Shown: positions 10,779 through 59,625 of the stretch, piece by piece
Layout: each line of letters starts with the position of its first letter
Numbering within the stretch: position 1 is the stretch's first letter
Assembly: GCA_018105865.1 (NCBI GenBank)
Contig: CM030848.1
Span: 12,106,199 to 12,170,198 of the forward strand
DNA: 64,000 nucleotides
Direction: 5' to 3'
Origin: Metaphire vulgaris
Taxonomy: Eukaryota > Annelida > Clitellata > Crassiclitellata > Megascolecidae
Made by a program: the position numbers and the translations under genes
Notes under the pieces: model-generated
What the model saw: only the letters and a program-made list of their open reading frames with translations
Database searches by the model: none
What the model was told of the DNA's origin: nothing

Positions 10779-11344
10779 ACGAATAGCATTGCCAATTGGC
10801 GAAGAATCTGCCTTAGTTAACTGAAGGCGGATCAAGAACTTTCGTCCAGTAAGGTAATCAAGTGCATGATCTCGAAGTTATGATTCTGAAGAATCAAGAA
10901 TTGTTTGAAACTGTAAATGCGGTCAGAAATTTGAGGCCAATAGAGGGTGGTCAGAATAAAATCTGAGATGTTAGAGTAGCGAGTAGCTTTAGTCACAAGC
11001 ATTTATAAGTTATAACTGACTGTAAAGTACATGGTGGGCGAATAAAACCAGTAACACTGTTTCGTTGCAACTATTTCAACAATCCATGGTTCAAAATGCA
11101 CATTTGGTGTAGGCTACTTTTGCAGTATTATATTCTGAAATTCTGAATGTAGCCATTTAAGTCTCCCTTTCAATTTACAAAGCGCAGCTTCGCCACCTAG
11201 CGAAAACCGGACTAGAGGTAAAACGCGATCATCAAAAACAGGATCTACTGTTTGATTGTCAAGATTAGTAACTAAAAGTTTTTAACACAGTGTCTAAAGA
11301 CATTTTGTTTCTTGCTACCTCCTGCTTTGAAAGCGTCCTAGTGA
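10779..11344. other. Anonymous intergenic DNA
   Basis: No gene, RNA or repeat recognised. Confidence 0.4.
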
Positions 11345-11528
11345 CAGTGGCGGCTCTAGGATTTGGCAAGTGGGGGGGCCGTTGGGGGGGCAACTTCTAA
11401 TCAGGGGGGGCCAACTATTTGTTGTTTAATGTATGTATCATTAAGTATAGGGTCCCAACTGGGGGCCACTGGGGCCAGGCACTCAATAGGGGCACGGGCC
11501 CCTGGCCCCCCCGGTGGAGCCGCCACTG
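11345..11528. mobile_element. hAT-like MITE family B, copy 1
   Basis: Ends CAGTGGCGGCTCTAGGATTT and GGTGGAGCCGCCACTG with perfect target duplication CCTAGTGA (11337-11344 and 11529-11536). Confidence 0.92.
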
Positions 11529-11585
11529 CCTAGTGATATCTCTTTATTTACAGACCATTTCTTGTAAAGTAAATTAGCGGCGCAG

Positions 11586-11775
11586 CAGTGGCGGCTCCAG
11601 GATTTGGCAGGTGGGGGGCCGTTGGGGTGGCAACTTCTAATCATGGAGGGCCAACCATTTGCTGTTAGGTGTGTAGTATTAAGTATAGGGTCCCAACAGG
11701 GGGGGCACTGCATAGGGAGCCAGGCACTCAACAGGGGCACGGGGTCCCTCGGGCCCCCCTGTGGAACCGCCACTG
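11586..11775. mobile_element. hAT-like MITE family B, copy 2
   Basis: Same ends and interior as 11345-11528. Flanks cggcgcag/cggagcag match at 7 of 8. Only 57 bp from copy 1, same orientation, but each copy has its own target site, so this is two insertions and not a tandem duplication. Confidence 0.88.
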
Positions 11776-11783
11776 CGGAGCAG

Positions 11784-12600
11784 ACAGATAGGCCTATTAG
11801 ACTTGGTGGCCCAGGGTGGCCCCTTCTGTATCCTGGAAACAAAAATTTGCAGACCCAGTACTCCACTGGTCGGTCTACACCCTGCTGCCTTCTTCGATAG
11901 AAAACCCTAGCAGCGTGACTACTACTCCCTCGTTCTTTCCATCGTTGCAGTATTGCTTAGATCTGACTCAACGACTCTGTGAACATTAACGACCCCCTCG
12001 TTCCGAAACCCTAGTCACGCCATTGTCGTTCCGTCGATAAAGAATCTCTCGACGATTCTTGCGATTCTCTTTCAATCTCCGCCCGTTGTAAGTACATTTA
12101 TAGTGCGCCCAAGTACATCCTTACCTAGCCTTTTTCCCCACTTCGTTCGACATCCATGATCCATCACGGATGAAAAAAAGCCATTGAAGCTCTCGAAACT
12201 TCAAAAGCGTTCCGTCGTCAACGCCCAATATGGCCGACCGGGGCGTTTCTATAGCGCCGCTAATTAACGCTGCACTCCGGTTGTTCGCCGAAGCCTTTAC
12301 AATTGTAAAGAAAAGCCAAACACACTGCTGCACGAGTGCGAGTCGACGCATACAACCTACGGCTTCACTCAGAACGACAAATTGTCCCTCTGCGCTAATC
12401 AAATGTTCCCTCACTCTTTCTTCAATCCCCTTTTACTGACCATCCCTCCATCAACACCAGTTTCTTTCCACGTCGCATTCACTCCACCTACCTCCACCTG
12501 TTTCCATCTTCTCCCAATGCATAGAATATAATTGTATATAAATTTTTTCTATCTAATTAAATTTTTATACGATTGTACATTAGTTTAATTTTTTCTAGTA
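11784..12600. other. Anonymous intergenic DNA
   Basis: No convincing coding exon, RNA gene or transposon end was found. Small open frames on both strands look random. Confidence 0.35.
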
Positions 12601-12674
12601 TCTGTCTGTTCGTCCGTTTGTCTGTCGTCTTCCTTTCGTCCGTGTGTCTGCCTCTGTCTGTCCGTCCGTTTATT

Positions 12675-12713
<39 letters not shown>

Positions 12714-13140
12714 ACCTCTCTCTCTTCTTGTCGGACAGACAGAAGACAGAGACAGACAAAAAGGAAGGGAGAGACTTCTTTGTCTGCTGTCAGTCAGTCA
12801 GTCAGTCTGTCTATCTGCCTGTCTGTCTCTTTTTCTCCTTTTCTGTCTCTGTCTCTTTTTCCGTCTCTGCCTCTTTTTCCGTCTCTGTCTCTTTTTCTGT
12901 CTCTGTCTCTGTCTCTATCTCTGTCTGTCGTGTTTTATTCCTCGCAGGCCGGCGAACTTAGCGGCGACCCGGTGAATGACGCTTCATTTTCATTAGAGGA
13001 AGACAGGAAAACTAATTATATTCCCATTGTGTGTGCGTGCGCCGCTCTCGGTCTCCCGACTTCCGTCTCGTTTGTCCGCCGGTCGCTTCCACCACCACCT
13101 CCTCCTCCTCCTCCTCTTCCTCCTCCTCCTCCTCCTCCTC
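12600..13140. repeat. Simple-repeat block (CTGT)n, (CT)n, (CTC)n
   Basis: CTGT/CTCT-rich pyrimidine tracts at 12600-12940 and a CCT/CTC trinucleotide tract near 13082-13142. The open frames here are Ser/Leu-only artefacts. Confidence 0.85.
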
Positions 13141-13450
13141 CATCCTCTTCTCTCTTTCAGTGGTTGTGACAGTCTGCAATTATTATTCGACGAAACCTCG
13201 GAACTTGCCGCGGCCCTCGTCGCATGCATCACGGCCGCCGTGGATTGATTCTTCGGCGCTCGGTTGGTTGATGCAGCGATTGGATTGGCCTTCGGCTTCC
13301 GTAGCCGACGACTCGGAATCGTCGTCGGATGCCTACGAAAGAAGGAAGCCCTCGCTATAATAATAGGAGCGACAGCGCAGTTTTAACCATCGCCTCTTTT
13401 GCAGTCGTGCGTATATTAGTAGAGACTGTTTTGTGGGACTCTTCCTATGA

Positions 13451-13458
13451 CGAGAGAC

Positions 13459-13527
<69 letters not shown>

Positions 13528-13622
13528 AAGAAAGAGACAGACAGAAACAGACAAAGACATAGAGAGAGACAGAAAGAGACAGAGAGACACAGAGAGAAAG
13601 GAGAGTGAGAAAGAAATAGTGG

Positions 13623-13694
<72 letters not shown>
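13451..13694. repeat. (GA)n and (GACA)n microsatellites
   Basis: Two long GA tracts (13463-13502, 13624-13695) separated by GACA/GAAA repeats. Confidence 0.95.
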
Positions 13695-13699
<5 letters not shown>

Positions 13700-13701
<2 letters not shown>

Positions 13702-14508
13702 TCTGGATCGAAGCTCTGTGTGTGTGTTTGTGTGTATACGTAATTTCCCGTCGAAAGTACGTTTGAATTCCTGTTTTCCGATCATCTGCAGAGAAACGAG
13801 TTCATTTGACGCAAATTACACTCTGTATTTGCTGCGCCTTATAGGCCTACTGTAGACCCGAGTTTTCACAAACGCCGATGCTAACGCTGCTTAAGTGTCG
13901 CTATCCAGTTTACCTTTTCCTGCGCACTTCTAAGGACATAAGGCCCAGCGAGAAAAACAGAGATCATCTTGTTTAATTGGAACAACTTCTAGTGAAGAAA
14001 ACGCAACATCTAAGTGTACTGTTTAACTTCACAGGCTGTATACTGTATAGCTTTGGTCTTCCTAATCAGCGAGACGCCATCACGAAAATGGCATTACCCT
14101 TTTAACAGTGGCTTGATTTTTCCTTGACGATGAAAATCCGATGTCTTCGTAACTGGCTGTCCAAGCGCTTCTATAAATTCAATTCTGTGCATTTCCTAGT
14201 CTAACCTTTTAACGGAACATGATGGCATCTCAACAAGAGTGACTCGGTAAGCAATATATGCATACATATAATAAGTAGAATACAGTATATAGGTCCTACA
14301 TATATTCTCAATAACATTATTTATGTTCTGTGACATTGATTAGTTTGTTATCATCACTCCAAATGCCATCTATCTATATCAATCAAAGTCTCTATGCAAT
14401 AGAGTCTGTTTAGACTTAGTCAATTTAGATTAAGTCAATTTTTTGATTGGTTTATAATAATTGTTTTTTTGTATTTTATTACTAAATCGATATATATACT
14501 GTATATCA
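13700..14508. other. Anonymous AT-rich DNA
   Basis: No gene or element recognised. One TAGGCCTA lies near 13842. Confidence 0.35.
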
Positions 14509-14516
14509 GTGGCGGC

Positions 14517-14698
14517 TCTAGGATTTGGCAAGTGGGGGGGCAGTTGGGGTGGCAACTTCTAATCATGGGGGGCCAACCATTTGTTGTTTAATGTATGTAG
14601 CATTAAGTATAGGGTCCCAACTGGGGGGCCACTGGGGGCCAGGCACTCAATAGGGTGGCACGGGCCCTCCCTGCCCCCCCCCGGTGGAGCCGCCACTG
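14517..14698. mobile_element. hAT-like MITE family B, copy 3
   Basis: Same ends as 11345-11528, with perfect target duplication CTGTATAT (14509-14516 and 14699-14706). Confidence 0.92.
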
Positions 14699-14826
14699 CT
14701 GTATATTGACAATGATAATATTAATTAATAGTCATTAGTTATTAGTTAAGTTAGTATTACCTTTTGATGTCACTGAATTCATTGTGTTTGTATTATTATT
14801 TTATGTCATTGAAAAATAAATGATTC

Positions 14827-14834
14827 TTCTTCTT

Positions 14835-14922
<88 letters not shown>
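14827..14922. repeat. (CTT)n followed by (TA)n
   Basis: About 38 bp of CTT then about 57 bp of TA. Confidence 0.95.
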
Positions 14923-14925
<3 letters not shown>

Positions 14926-14990
14926 TTTTGTGTCTAAGTGAGTACACTAGTTAACAGAATTCTTATAGCGCTATTCGAAGCCTGGCGTGG

Positions 14991-15053
14991 CAGGGATGTT
15001 AACAAGGACTCAACCCTCAAGGCCAGGACCAGGACCAAGGACTAACATCTCTG
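14991..15053. mobile_element. 63-bp minimal hAT MITE of the family at 62691-63664
   Basis: Ends CAGGGATGTTAACAAGGAC and AAGGACTAACATCTCTG match the terminal CAGTGATGTTAA and the AAGGAC subterminal repeats of the larger hAT element. Flanks tggcgtgg/tggcatgg match at 7 of 8. Confidence 0.75.
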
Positions 15054-15339
15054 TGGCATGGTGCATCAAAGACCAATCAAACTCATGGCTCGGTCTGCGA
15101 ATTTCTGGCTACGCCCCAGATGGTCATCCTGTACTACACCATTGCCTGTATTGCTGGTTGTACGTGCTGAGTGGCGTTAAATTTCCTCAATTATTCTGAT
15201 AAGTTACGGGGCTGTTGTTGCATTCGACTTTTATGTCCGCTGATAATTAATGAAAATCTCCGGCGGCAACAGAGAGCGCTGATTCGAGATTTATTATTAA
15301 AAGACCGGCGTCATTCTCTCTGTTCTCTTAATTGATTGC

Positions 15340-15501
15340 GTGTCTGGAGATAGATATAGTGATAGGGATAGACAGAGACACACAGACAGATAGATAGAGA
15401 CGGACAGAGAGAGACAGATGGGCAGCGAGACAGAGCGAGCAAGAGAAAAACAGAGAGAGTGAGGGGCAGACAGATAGACAAAGGAGAAGATGATGATGAA
15501 G

Positions 15502-15580
<79 letters not shown>

Positions 15581-15777
15581 GTTATAATTATAATTATAAT
15601 TATAAGTGAGGGGACAGACAGATATACATAGAAGAAGAAAAAGAAGGAGGAGGAGGAGGAGGAGGAGAGGAGGAGGAGGAGGAGGGAAGAGGAGAGGAGG
15701 AGGAGGAGGATGAGGCGACGGACTTTCGATAGTAGACGGCAGTCCTCCATTATAACTTATAAGTCGCCTTCTGCGTT

Positions 15778-15830
<53 letters not shown>
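15340..15830. repeat. Microsatellite block: (GACA)n, (AAT)n/(ATT)n, (GGA)n, (TA)n
   Basis: GACA-rich 15355-15480, AAT/ATT palindromic tract 15504-15580 (hairpin-forming), GGA tract 15648-15710, TA tract 15781-15826. Confidence 0.92.
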
Positions 15831-17130
15831 GTTTCCTTCTAAATCACACCCTGCGTCCTGATGACGCGCCAAAACGACCCTCGAGGCATCTAGATCGAAC
15901 ATCCGGGTCTGTGAAAGAGGGACAGTTGTCGTCTGCTCTTCTCTCGTCCGGATCCGGTGCGTTTTCCCCTCTATCCCCTCCCTCCGCCCCCGTCAAGCGT
16001 CAACTGTATTGATATTGTCTTCCAGGTGCGGCTCTGGCTGGCTAAGAGCCGATACGTGACGAGAGCTGCGTCGATGACCGACGAGTGAAGGGGACAATGA
16101 TGACCGAGTGACGCGAGCGAGCAGACAAAGACTGCGACGGTACGGAGTCGGGTACGAGTGATTCAGGTCATCCGTTCGCAGATTCCATGACGCCGGTACC
16201 AAGCAGCCGGTGACAGCCTATGACGACAGAACCAGGACAGACGCGAGAAGCTGGGCAGGAGGGGAGGGGAGAGTGGAACGATAGGCGGACGAGGTCGAAG
16301 GGAGAAAATGAGACGGAGGAAGCGGAGAATTGGGAATAAGGCAACACGAGCAGCGGAAGTCTGTCGAGAAATGTAATACTGTGCCTCCAGAAAGTAAACG
16401 CGTGCGAACGGACTGAAACTGTGATCGATAAACTGAGAACCCCAATCCGAATATTCCGCAGAAGAGATCGTTGCGATAAAATCGTCATTAATGCAATAAA
16501 AGTAAAAGGCTTTATCTGTAAAATATAGGCCTACCAATTAAAATGCCCTTGACAGCAGCCGAAAACTCTGCCGTTGTGAAAGTCTTTTAATTACATTTAT
16601 CAGCGATATTAAAGACTTTCTATAAGTACTCGTACACTCAACTAGATAATTATTAAATCTTTAGCTGTGCGGTTATTTGAAGGAGTTTTGGTGTCTAAAA
16701 TATTTTAAATGCTGACTTCAGTCAGTTCAGATATTGTTCATTGCTTGTCACTTTCCGTTGTCGCTGGACCCTTAAATTTTGATAGGGCAGAAGGCGTTTA
16801 CTGGAGTCAAAAGACGGCGTCAATCTTTGACAAGGCGTTTAGTTATCAAAAAATATTCACTCATTTTACAAGACACACGCTCAGACAGACAGACAGACAG
16901 ACGGACGAGCGACGGATGACTATAGTTCCCGGCGTCTATATAGCCCTACAATTATACGGGTCTCGAAATACGTTGGTCGGATGAAAGAGGGCCGTTGAGA
17001 GTTGAGGCCACAGTTATTGGGGCATTTACTTTCGCGAGGAATTAAAAGGAAATACTGTACACATACACACACACACGTCCTCTAATTCCGAGTCCTCGGA
17101 GATGGCTATACTGTAGATTCTCTCGAATAA
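15830..17130. other. Anonymous DNA with moderate CpG, upstream of or within receptor 5' region
   Basis: CpG density is raised between about 15850 and 16480. No conserved exon recognised. A short (GACA)n is at 16885-16905. Confidence 0.35.
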
Positions 17131-17221
17131 TTCTTGAACGGCTTCTGTCTGCGACGGAACTGCGCTTCGGTGCACTTACAGCGAGAACTCACTTTACTAC
17201 TACTTCGCGACGAGATGCACG

Positions 17222-17516
17222 CGAGACGAAAGCACAAGCACACGCGCACACGGACAGAGACATACAGAGACAGAGAAAGAGACAGAGGGAGACAGCAACA
17301 GAGTCAGAAACAGAAACAGAGAGATAGCGAGAGAGAGAGGCAGACAAACAGACAGAGACAGGGAAAGAGACAGATAGAGACAGAGACAGACAGATGCAGA
17401 CAGACAGAGACAGAGGCAGACAGACAGACAGAGAAAGAGACAGAAACAGAGTCAGAAACAGAAGCAGAGAGAGACAGAGAGCGAGAGACAGACAGACAGA
17501 CAGACAGACAGAGCGA
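17222..17516. repeat. (GACA)n/(GA)n microsatellite
   Basis: About 300 bp of imperfect GACA, GAAA and GA units. Confidence 0.92.
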
Positions 17517-17539
17517 AGCGTATAATATAAGGAACGATA

Positions 17540-17980
17540 CGAGACCGCGAATGTTTTGCCGCCTTGTAACGACGAGTCTCCGTCCGTCGTATTTCGGCAA
17601 ATAGTCGTCGTCTGGAGGGAGGGAGGGCGTCGAGCGAACCGTGTGGACGGCGAGGGCGGAAGACTGATTACCGAGGCCGCGGACGTGTCCGGAATGCCTT
17701 CCTTGCCCCCCAAGTGACCGTGAATCGTATAGGAGCCGAAGATAGTGGCGTCTGGCGTGACTAGATACCGCGGCCGCCGCTGTCTCGTCGGTCGCCGTCG
17801 CCGCTCGTTGGTCTGTGGTACACTATCGGTACTTTCGTCGTTCCAAGTACCCTCCTCCTCCTCCTCCTCCTCCTCCTCCTCCTCCTGCAGCTACTACGCA
17901 CTCGCGTGACCGTATCTCCTCCCGAGACAGACGCTCTAAGATTGGCGTCATTGCGAGGTTTCCATCGCATGCTGCGTTCT
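17540..17980. promoter_or_regulatory. CpG-rich segment, candidate promoter region
   Basis: Dense CpG (GCGGCCGC, CGTCGGTCGCCGTCGCCG) contrasts with surrounding AT-rich DNA. It lies about 1.6 kb before the proposed 5' UTR/signal-peptide exon of the receptor. A (CCT)n tract is at 17850-17886. Assignment as a promoter is inference only. Confidence 0.25.
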
Positions 17981-18073
17981 AAACGAAGGCGCTGATATGG
18001 CGCTCATCATCAAGAAAACGAACATTATATGAGTTCCATATAGGAAGAAAGAGAACAGAATTTCCGCTATTAT

Positions 18074-18076
<3 letters not shown>

Positions 18077-18112
<36 letters not shown>
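18077..18112. repeat. (CT)n microsatellite
   Basis: Pure CT tract. Confidence 0.95.
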
Positions 18113-18116
<4 letters not shown>

Positions 18117-18345
18117 TTCAATTCTTCAATTCCGTCTTATTGAGACCGTGTTTGTTATCGATACAAGCGGGATTTTGCATCGCTTAATTGTCCTCGTTAA
18201 AGGTCTAGCATCAATTTATCAATTTGTTCACATAACCTCTATAGTAAATCCAGCCAGGCTATAATATGGTAATGTGCATGGTGCCCTGCAAATGCAGTGA
18301 CGTATAGTTCCATATTTGATTTGTTTTAAAACCTCTTTGGCCTAA

Positions 18346-18575
18346 GCACGGGAGCCCCTGTTCTAGTTGGGACCGGTCGTGGGACTTTTGCACAAAACCG
18401 TTGAGAAATTGGGTCGGGGAAGGGTGGGGAGGGGGTTAGGTAGCATGATCAAAGAGAATATGTGGCTGTTTCAAAAGAATTCCTTGATGAGTTTTTCCGC
18501 TCGTCGGAGACTTTTTACCCCGAAATGTCGACGACGTGCCCCTCCCCCCTATTCCGGAACCTTGGCTACGCCACT
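18346..18575. mobile_element. Degenerate MITE, family A relative
   Basis: Shares AGTTGGGACCGGTCGTGGGA with 8260-8545 and ends CCTTGGCTACGCCACTG. The left end is decayed. Confidence 0.5.
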
Positions 18576-18707
18576 GTAAAGTCTAATGAAACTGAGATGT
18601 GTCTGACTCGGCAAATAATTTGTGAATCGCCTTTAATGTACACTGTGCATTGTACAGTAAATAAACCTTAAATCAAAGCTAGAATGTTCTGATTAATTTG
18701 ATAACAG

Positions 18708-18787
18708 TTAACCCCTTAACTGGCGATCCCGGATATATCCGACCATTTTACATTGAGTTACAGTTAAATACACGGTTAAGGGGTTAA
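18708..18787. mobile_element. TTAA-flanked MITE, copy 2
   Basis: 80 bp, ends TTAACCCCTTAAC/GTTAAGGGGTTAA with TTAA at both borders. Confidence 0.9.
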
Positions 18788-18999
18788 CCGCTTCCCAAAT
18801 CTGTTGTTATCTCTGCCATTCTCTGGAATTGATCTGATAATGTGCAAATGACTTTAGACATTTAGGCTAGAGTATCGGCGATTGATATGCATCTCTGCAT
18901 TAAACTAGCGCCATAAAAATGTGCGATCGTTAACTAAGTCCTAAGCCAAGAGATGTAGTCAGAAGGAAATAGAGCAGCGGCAGCACCATCAAGAGCAAG

Positions 19000-19156
19000 C
19001 ATGGGCGTCCAGATGGGGAGTGAAAAAAAGGGGTGCAATTGTACCACCCTCTGGAAAAATCGTGAAGTTATGAAAAAAGCAAAGTTACTTGTTTCTTTCG
19101 TCACAAGACCCTGTTTTGCACCCCACCCCCTGGAAAAATTTCCGCGGACGCCTACG
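19000..19156. mobile_element. hAT-like MITE family E
   Basis: Ends CATGGGCGTCC and GGACGCCTACG with perfect 8-bp target duplication AGAGCAAG (18992-18999 and 19157-19164). Confidence 0.88.
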
Positions 19157-19599
19157 AGAGCAAGCACGCACATAGTTTCGATTGCTGCAAGGCTATAGTC
19201 TAGATTCAATTATCGCCTAACTGGACTATATTTTAAAATGGTGCACCGTGGACATAATATGTGAAGCTTACAAAGCCATACAAGATAGAGACAAATGGAG
19301 GAGGCGAACTCAAATTGCAACAGACACCAACGGGTATTGCGCCCACGGAGAAGACTGAATGATTGGCCTAACTGCCCTAACGGTCTTGCGATTGTACAGA
19401 TCTTCTGTGGAAGAGTTTTTTGGGCCACCGGGCATAGTTAGTTACACAGTATTGTCATCAGTCATCTTCTGGACGGTCGACTAAGAGGAGTGATTACTTT
19501 TGAAGTGCCATAAGTTGAAATCCTCATTGATTTTCCTTTCTTCCATTTCCAGGTGTAGCAGCCTATACGTGCCGACGGCGGCTGACTTCCGTTGAGACG

Positions 19600-34187
<14,588 letters not shown>

Positions 34188-34319
34188 GGCCGATCTAATT
34201 AACGACTGCTGTTGCGTCACGTGATGTGTCGACCTCAGAGCAGAGGTCAACTCCACGGGTCATTGCCGTCGTCACTGAGATTGGCGTGTGCTGTTCACAT
34301 TCACACCCGAAGACAAATA

Positions 34320-34409
<90 letters not shown>
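34320..34409. repeat. (CTA)n microsatellite
   Basis: About 90 bp of pure CTA, 130 bp after the receptor stop. Confidence 0.97.
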
Positions 34410-34439
34410 AGTACTACTATTACTACACTAGAACAGATA

Positions 34440-35600
34440 ATATTTTTTAAAATAATATTATAAATAACAATAATAACAACTGGATTTATAGTGTCTAGTA
34501 GCTGACGTGAAAAAATGTCATTAGAACAGTTTGGCACTCTCAACATTTTCTTAAATACCGCAATTAATAGAAAATCTCAAATACTGAACTCCTGAAGCAA
34601 TGCTACAGTTACTTTAAAACAAATGCAAAGCATAAAAAAGCATAACTCAGAAGCGGTCACCTCCTAATCAAGCCGTACAAAACGACGATAAAAGCCTAGA
34701 AAATATTACTTCAGTGATCTGTCAAGGTCACTAAAAACAGAAAACGTCAGTTCGGTCTCAGATTTCACAAAATTAAAGAAAGTCATAAAATGCTATAAGA
34801 CACAAACATACTGTAATAGACATGAAATACGTGAAAAATAGAGCAATGTAAAGCTGGTTATAAAAATATAATTATTTGATTAATTTAAAACGTTCACAAA
34901 ACGTCTCACACACCGCGTTCAGTAAACGCAGCTTAATGTTCACGTCCAAAGAATTTCCCATATGAAATCATATCTTAGCAACAGTTCAGTTAAACCTCGT
35001 TTTTAAAAAGTGCATAGTCACTGTTTGCAAAAAAACTGTTTAGCGGGAAAAATTAGAATCGGTCTTTTCACAAGATCCACTAAAACTTCTGCGAAAATCT
35101 ACACCAGAATCAACCTGGTGATAATTTCTCACCTCACTTCTAAAAGGCTTCACTTATCACCTTAATCAGCTCACCATCACTTCAACCACCATCAGGAGCA
35201 GCAGCAGCCAAGACTGCCAAGTGGGGGCAGGGGCAAATGCCCAGGGGCCTGCGATCTTTAGGGGGCCCAGGCGGTCTAGCAACAAAGTTAATCTCATGCA
35301 ACATTATTTATTGCTGTGGGGGCACCAGAAACCCCGGTGAAGGCATTGCATGTGCATGTTGTCTTTTAACGTCTTGAAAAGTCTGACAAGCAAAAATAAT
35401 TATAAAAGGTCGTCACCACTTTTTTATACTTGTGTCGCACTTTTTGTTTAAAACTTTTAAACCTGCAAACTTTTAAACTTTTTGAGGACAATAAAATGTT
35501 TCAAAAATGTTTCTACAAATTTTTGGGGGCCCATGACTGCTCTGCCCAGAGAGGCCCGAAATTTCTCTCGTCAAGCTTGGCAGCTGCAGCGACAACATAT
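34440..35600. other. Intergenic DNA between convergent receptor and PARD3 genes
   Basis: AT-rich, no exon seen. 35214-35560 contains MITE-like G-rich sequence with GACAAGCAAAAATAATTATA and AAAGGTCGTCACC (about 35380-35418) but no resolved ends. Confidence 0.4.
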
Positions 35601-35601
35601 A

Positions 35602-35776
35602 CAGTAGAACCTCGTTATATCGAAGTTCAAGGGACCGTGATAAATACTTCGATATATCCGAGGTTCGATATATCCGATTCCTGTATCATTTATACTGTTT
35701 TGGTGGGACCGGCGCTCAAACTTCGATATAAACGTGATTTCGATATAAGCGAGTTCGATATAATGAGGTTCTACTG
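35602..35776. mobile_element. TA-flanked MITE (pogo/Tigger-like) in PARD3 3' region
   Basis: Ends CAGTAGAACCTCGTTATATC and ATATAATGAGGTTCTACTG, flanked by TA. Interior is made of TTCGATATA repeats. Lies 45 bp past the PARD3 stop codon. Confidence 0.88.
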
Positions 35777-35821
35777 TAATCATCATAGACCAGTTTATTG
35801 AAGTATCAACTGGGACGTGCC

Positions 35822-58200
<22,379 letters not shown>

Positions 58201-58690
58201 GACCGTCACCTCCTGAGCAAGTAACTTAGACCAACTCAGAAGCAGCCGACATTCTGCCAGTCGTTGGGGGGGAATTAGTAGTAAACACTAAACAACTGAT
58301 ATTGCTGCTGCCGCTGCAAATGCAAGAAAACGTTAGGCCTAATTATAATTAATCGTCTTCTCAACTGCGATAATATAATTGAATCCAACAAAAGGAACGC
58401 GAAGGAAAAAAATCACAGCTGGTTTCACTTTCTTCCGTGCTTTGCCGCCGCCGCCGCTAGCATCGAGTCATCGGAACGAATAGACGCGATTCTTATCATC
58501 GGGAGGGCGAGTTGAAAACTGTGACCGCCTTCCTCGCCCGCAGCAGCAGCAGCAGCAAGAGCCCAGTGCCGGGGCGGGCATCTGCTCTGCTGCTGCCGCT
58601 GTCTGGAGCTCTCTCCGCCGGCGGCGGCGGGGGTGGCTGGGGGAAGGGGTGCGTACTCCGCCGCCGCTACGTCGTATCGCGTTACCCCCT
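58201..58690 (-). promoter_or_regulatory. CpG-rich 5' region of PARD3, candidate promoter
   Basis: 58430-58690 is GC- and CpG-rich (GCCGCCGCCGCTAGC, GCCGGCGGCGGCGG) just upstream of the PARD3 start codon, unlike the AT-rich surroundings. No core motif was identified, so the call is positional. Confidence 0.4.
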
Positions 58691-58980
58691 CTCTCTCTCT
58701 TTCTCCTCTCCGTGCATTTTCCCAGAGAGTGGAGTTAATGTGGGAATTGGGAATACGGCGCCTGATATTGACCGATTCCCGTTTCCAACGGTTCCGAACG
58801 ACCTTGTCTAATGTCGACTGGCCATGCATTATCATAATATGGCTTAATTGTTTCACAAATGACCCACGAAGAGTACCGGTAGGGCGTAGAAAGCTGCTGC
58901 TGTCTAGATTGTGAAAGGGGTCCTTCAGCTATGCAGCAGGTGACTGGCTGAATTAAGAACGTGTTTTTTCACCCAGGTTG

Positions 58981-58999
58981 GAGAGAGAGAGACACCCAT

Positions 59000-59043
<44 letters not shown>

Positions 59044-59094
59044 AGACAGAGAGAGACAGAGACAGACAGAGACAGAGACAGAGAGAGACAGAGA

Positions 59095-59134
<40 letters not shown>

Positions 59135-59225
59135 GAAAGAGAGAGAGGCAGAGGCAGAGGGAGGGGAGAGGGAGACAGAGGAAGAGGAGAGAGAGAGACA
59201 GAGACATACAGAGACAGAGAGAGAA
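58981..59225. repeat. (GA)n/(GACA)n microsatellite
   Basis: About 245 bp of GA with GACA and GGA interruptions. Confidence 0.95.
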
Positions 59226-59453
59226 CGAGCAACAAACAAGTAAGGCTAAGTTTTTGAAAAAGAACCGTTGACAGGTTTGCACACTTTCAAAAACCCGAAA
59301 TTTTCCCCAACGTTTCCCCCATTTCTGCAGCGTTTGATTCTTACGTGCGTTTTTTTTGTGTTTGGCATTTGCAGAATTTTACACCTCAAGTAGTCGGAAT
59401 GTGTCGGACAAGCGAACGCAGACAAATATGTCGGTTCTTAGGATAGGGCGTGG

Positions 59454-59617
59454 CAGTGTTGGAGTTGCCGGAGGAGGGGTTGGGAGGGGGTTGAACCCTC
59501 CAGCTGACTTTGCAACCCTCCCAAAAATCGCACATCGGGTAAATGCAGTTTCTGTCATTCATTGAATTTCAGTCCTCAACCCCCCCCCCCAGCTCAAATT
59601 TCACAACTCCAACACTG
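59454..59617. mobile_element. hAT-like MITE family L
   Basis: 14-bp perfect inverted ends CAGTGTTGGAGTTG/CAACTCCAACACTG and perfect target duplication GGGCGTGG (59446-59453 and 59618-59625). Confidence 0.92.
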
Positions 59618-59625
59618 GGGCGTGG

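Noticed and set aside
12573..13169. Long Ser/Leu/Pro-rich open frame
   Set aside because: It is produced by CTGT, CT and CTC repeats; no start context, domain or splice support.
13333..13785. Ser/Leu-repeat open frame on the - strand
   Set aside because: Translation of (GA)n/(GACA)n.
16163..16537. Overlapping - strand frames of 75-124 codons
   Set aside because: Multiple frames open at once because of base composition; none resembles a protein family.
58425..58856. 143-codon - strand frame with Ala runs upstream of PARD3
   Set aside because: Ala/Arg runs come from GCC/CAG repeats in the CpG-rich segment; PARD3 clearly starts at 58200 downstream of it.
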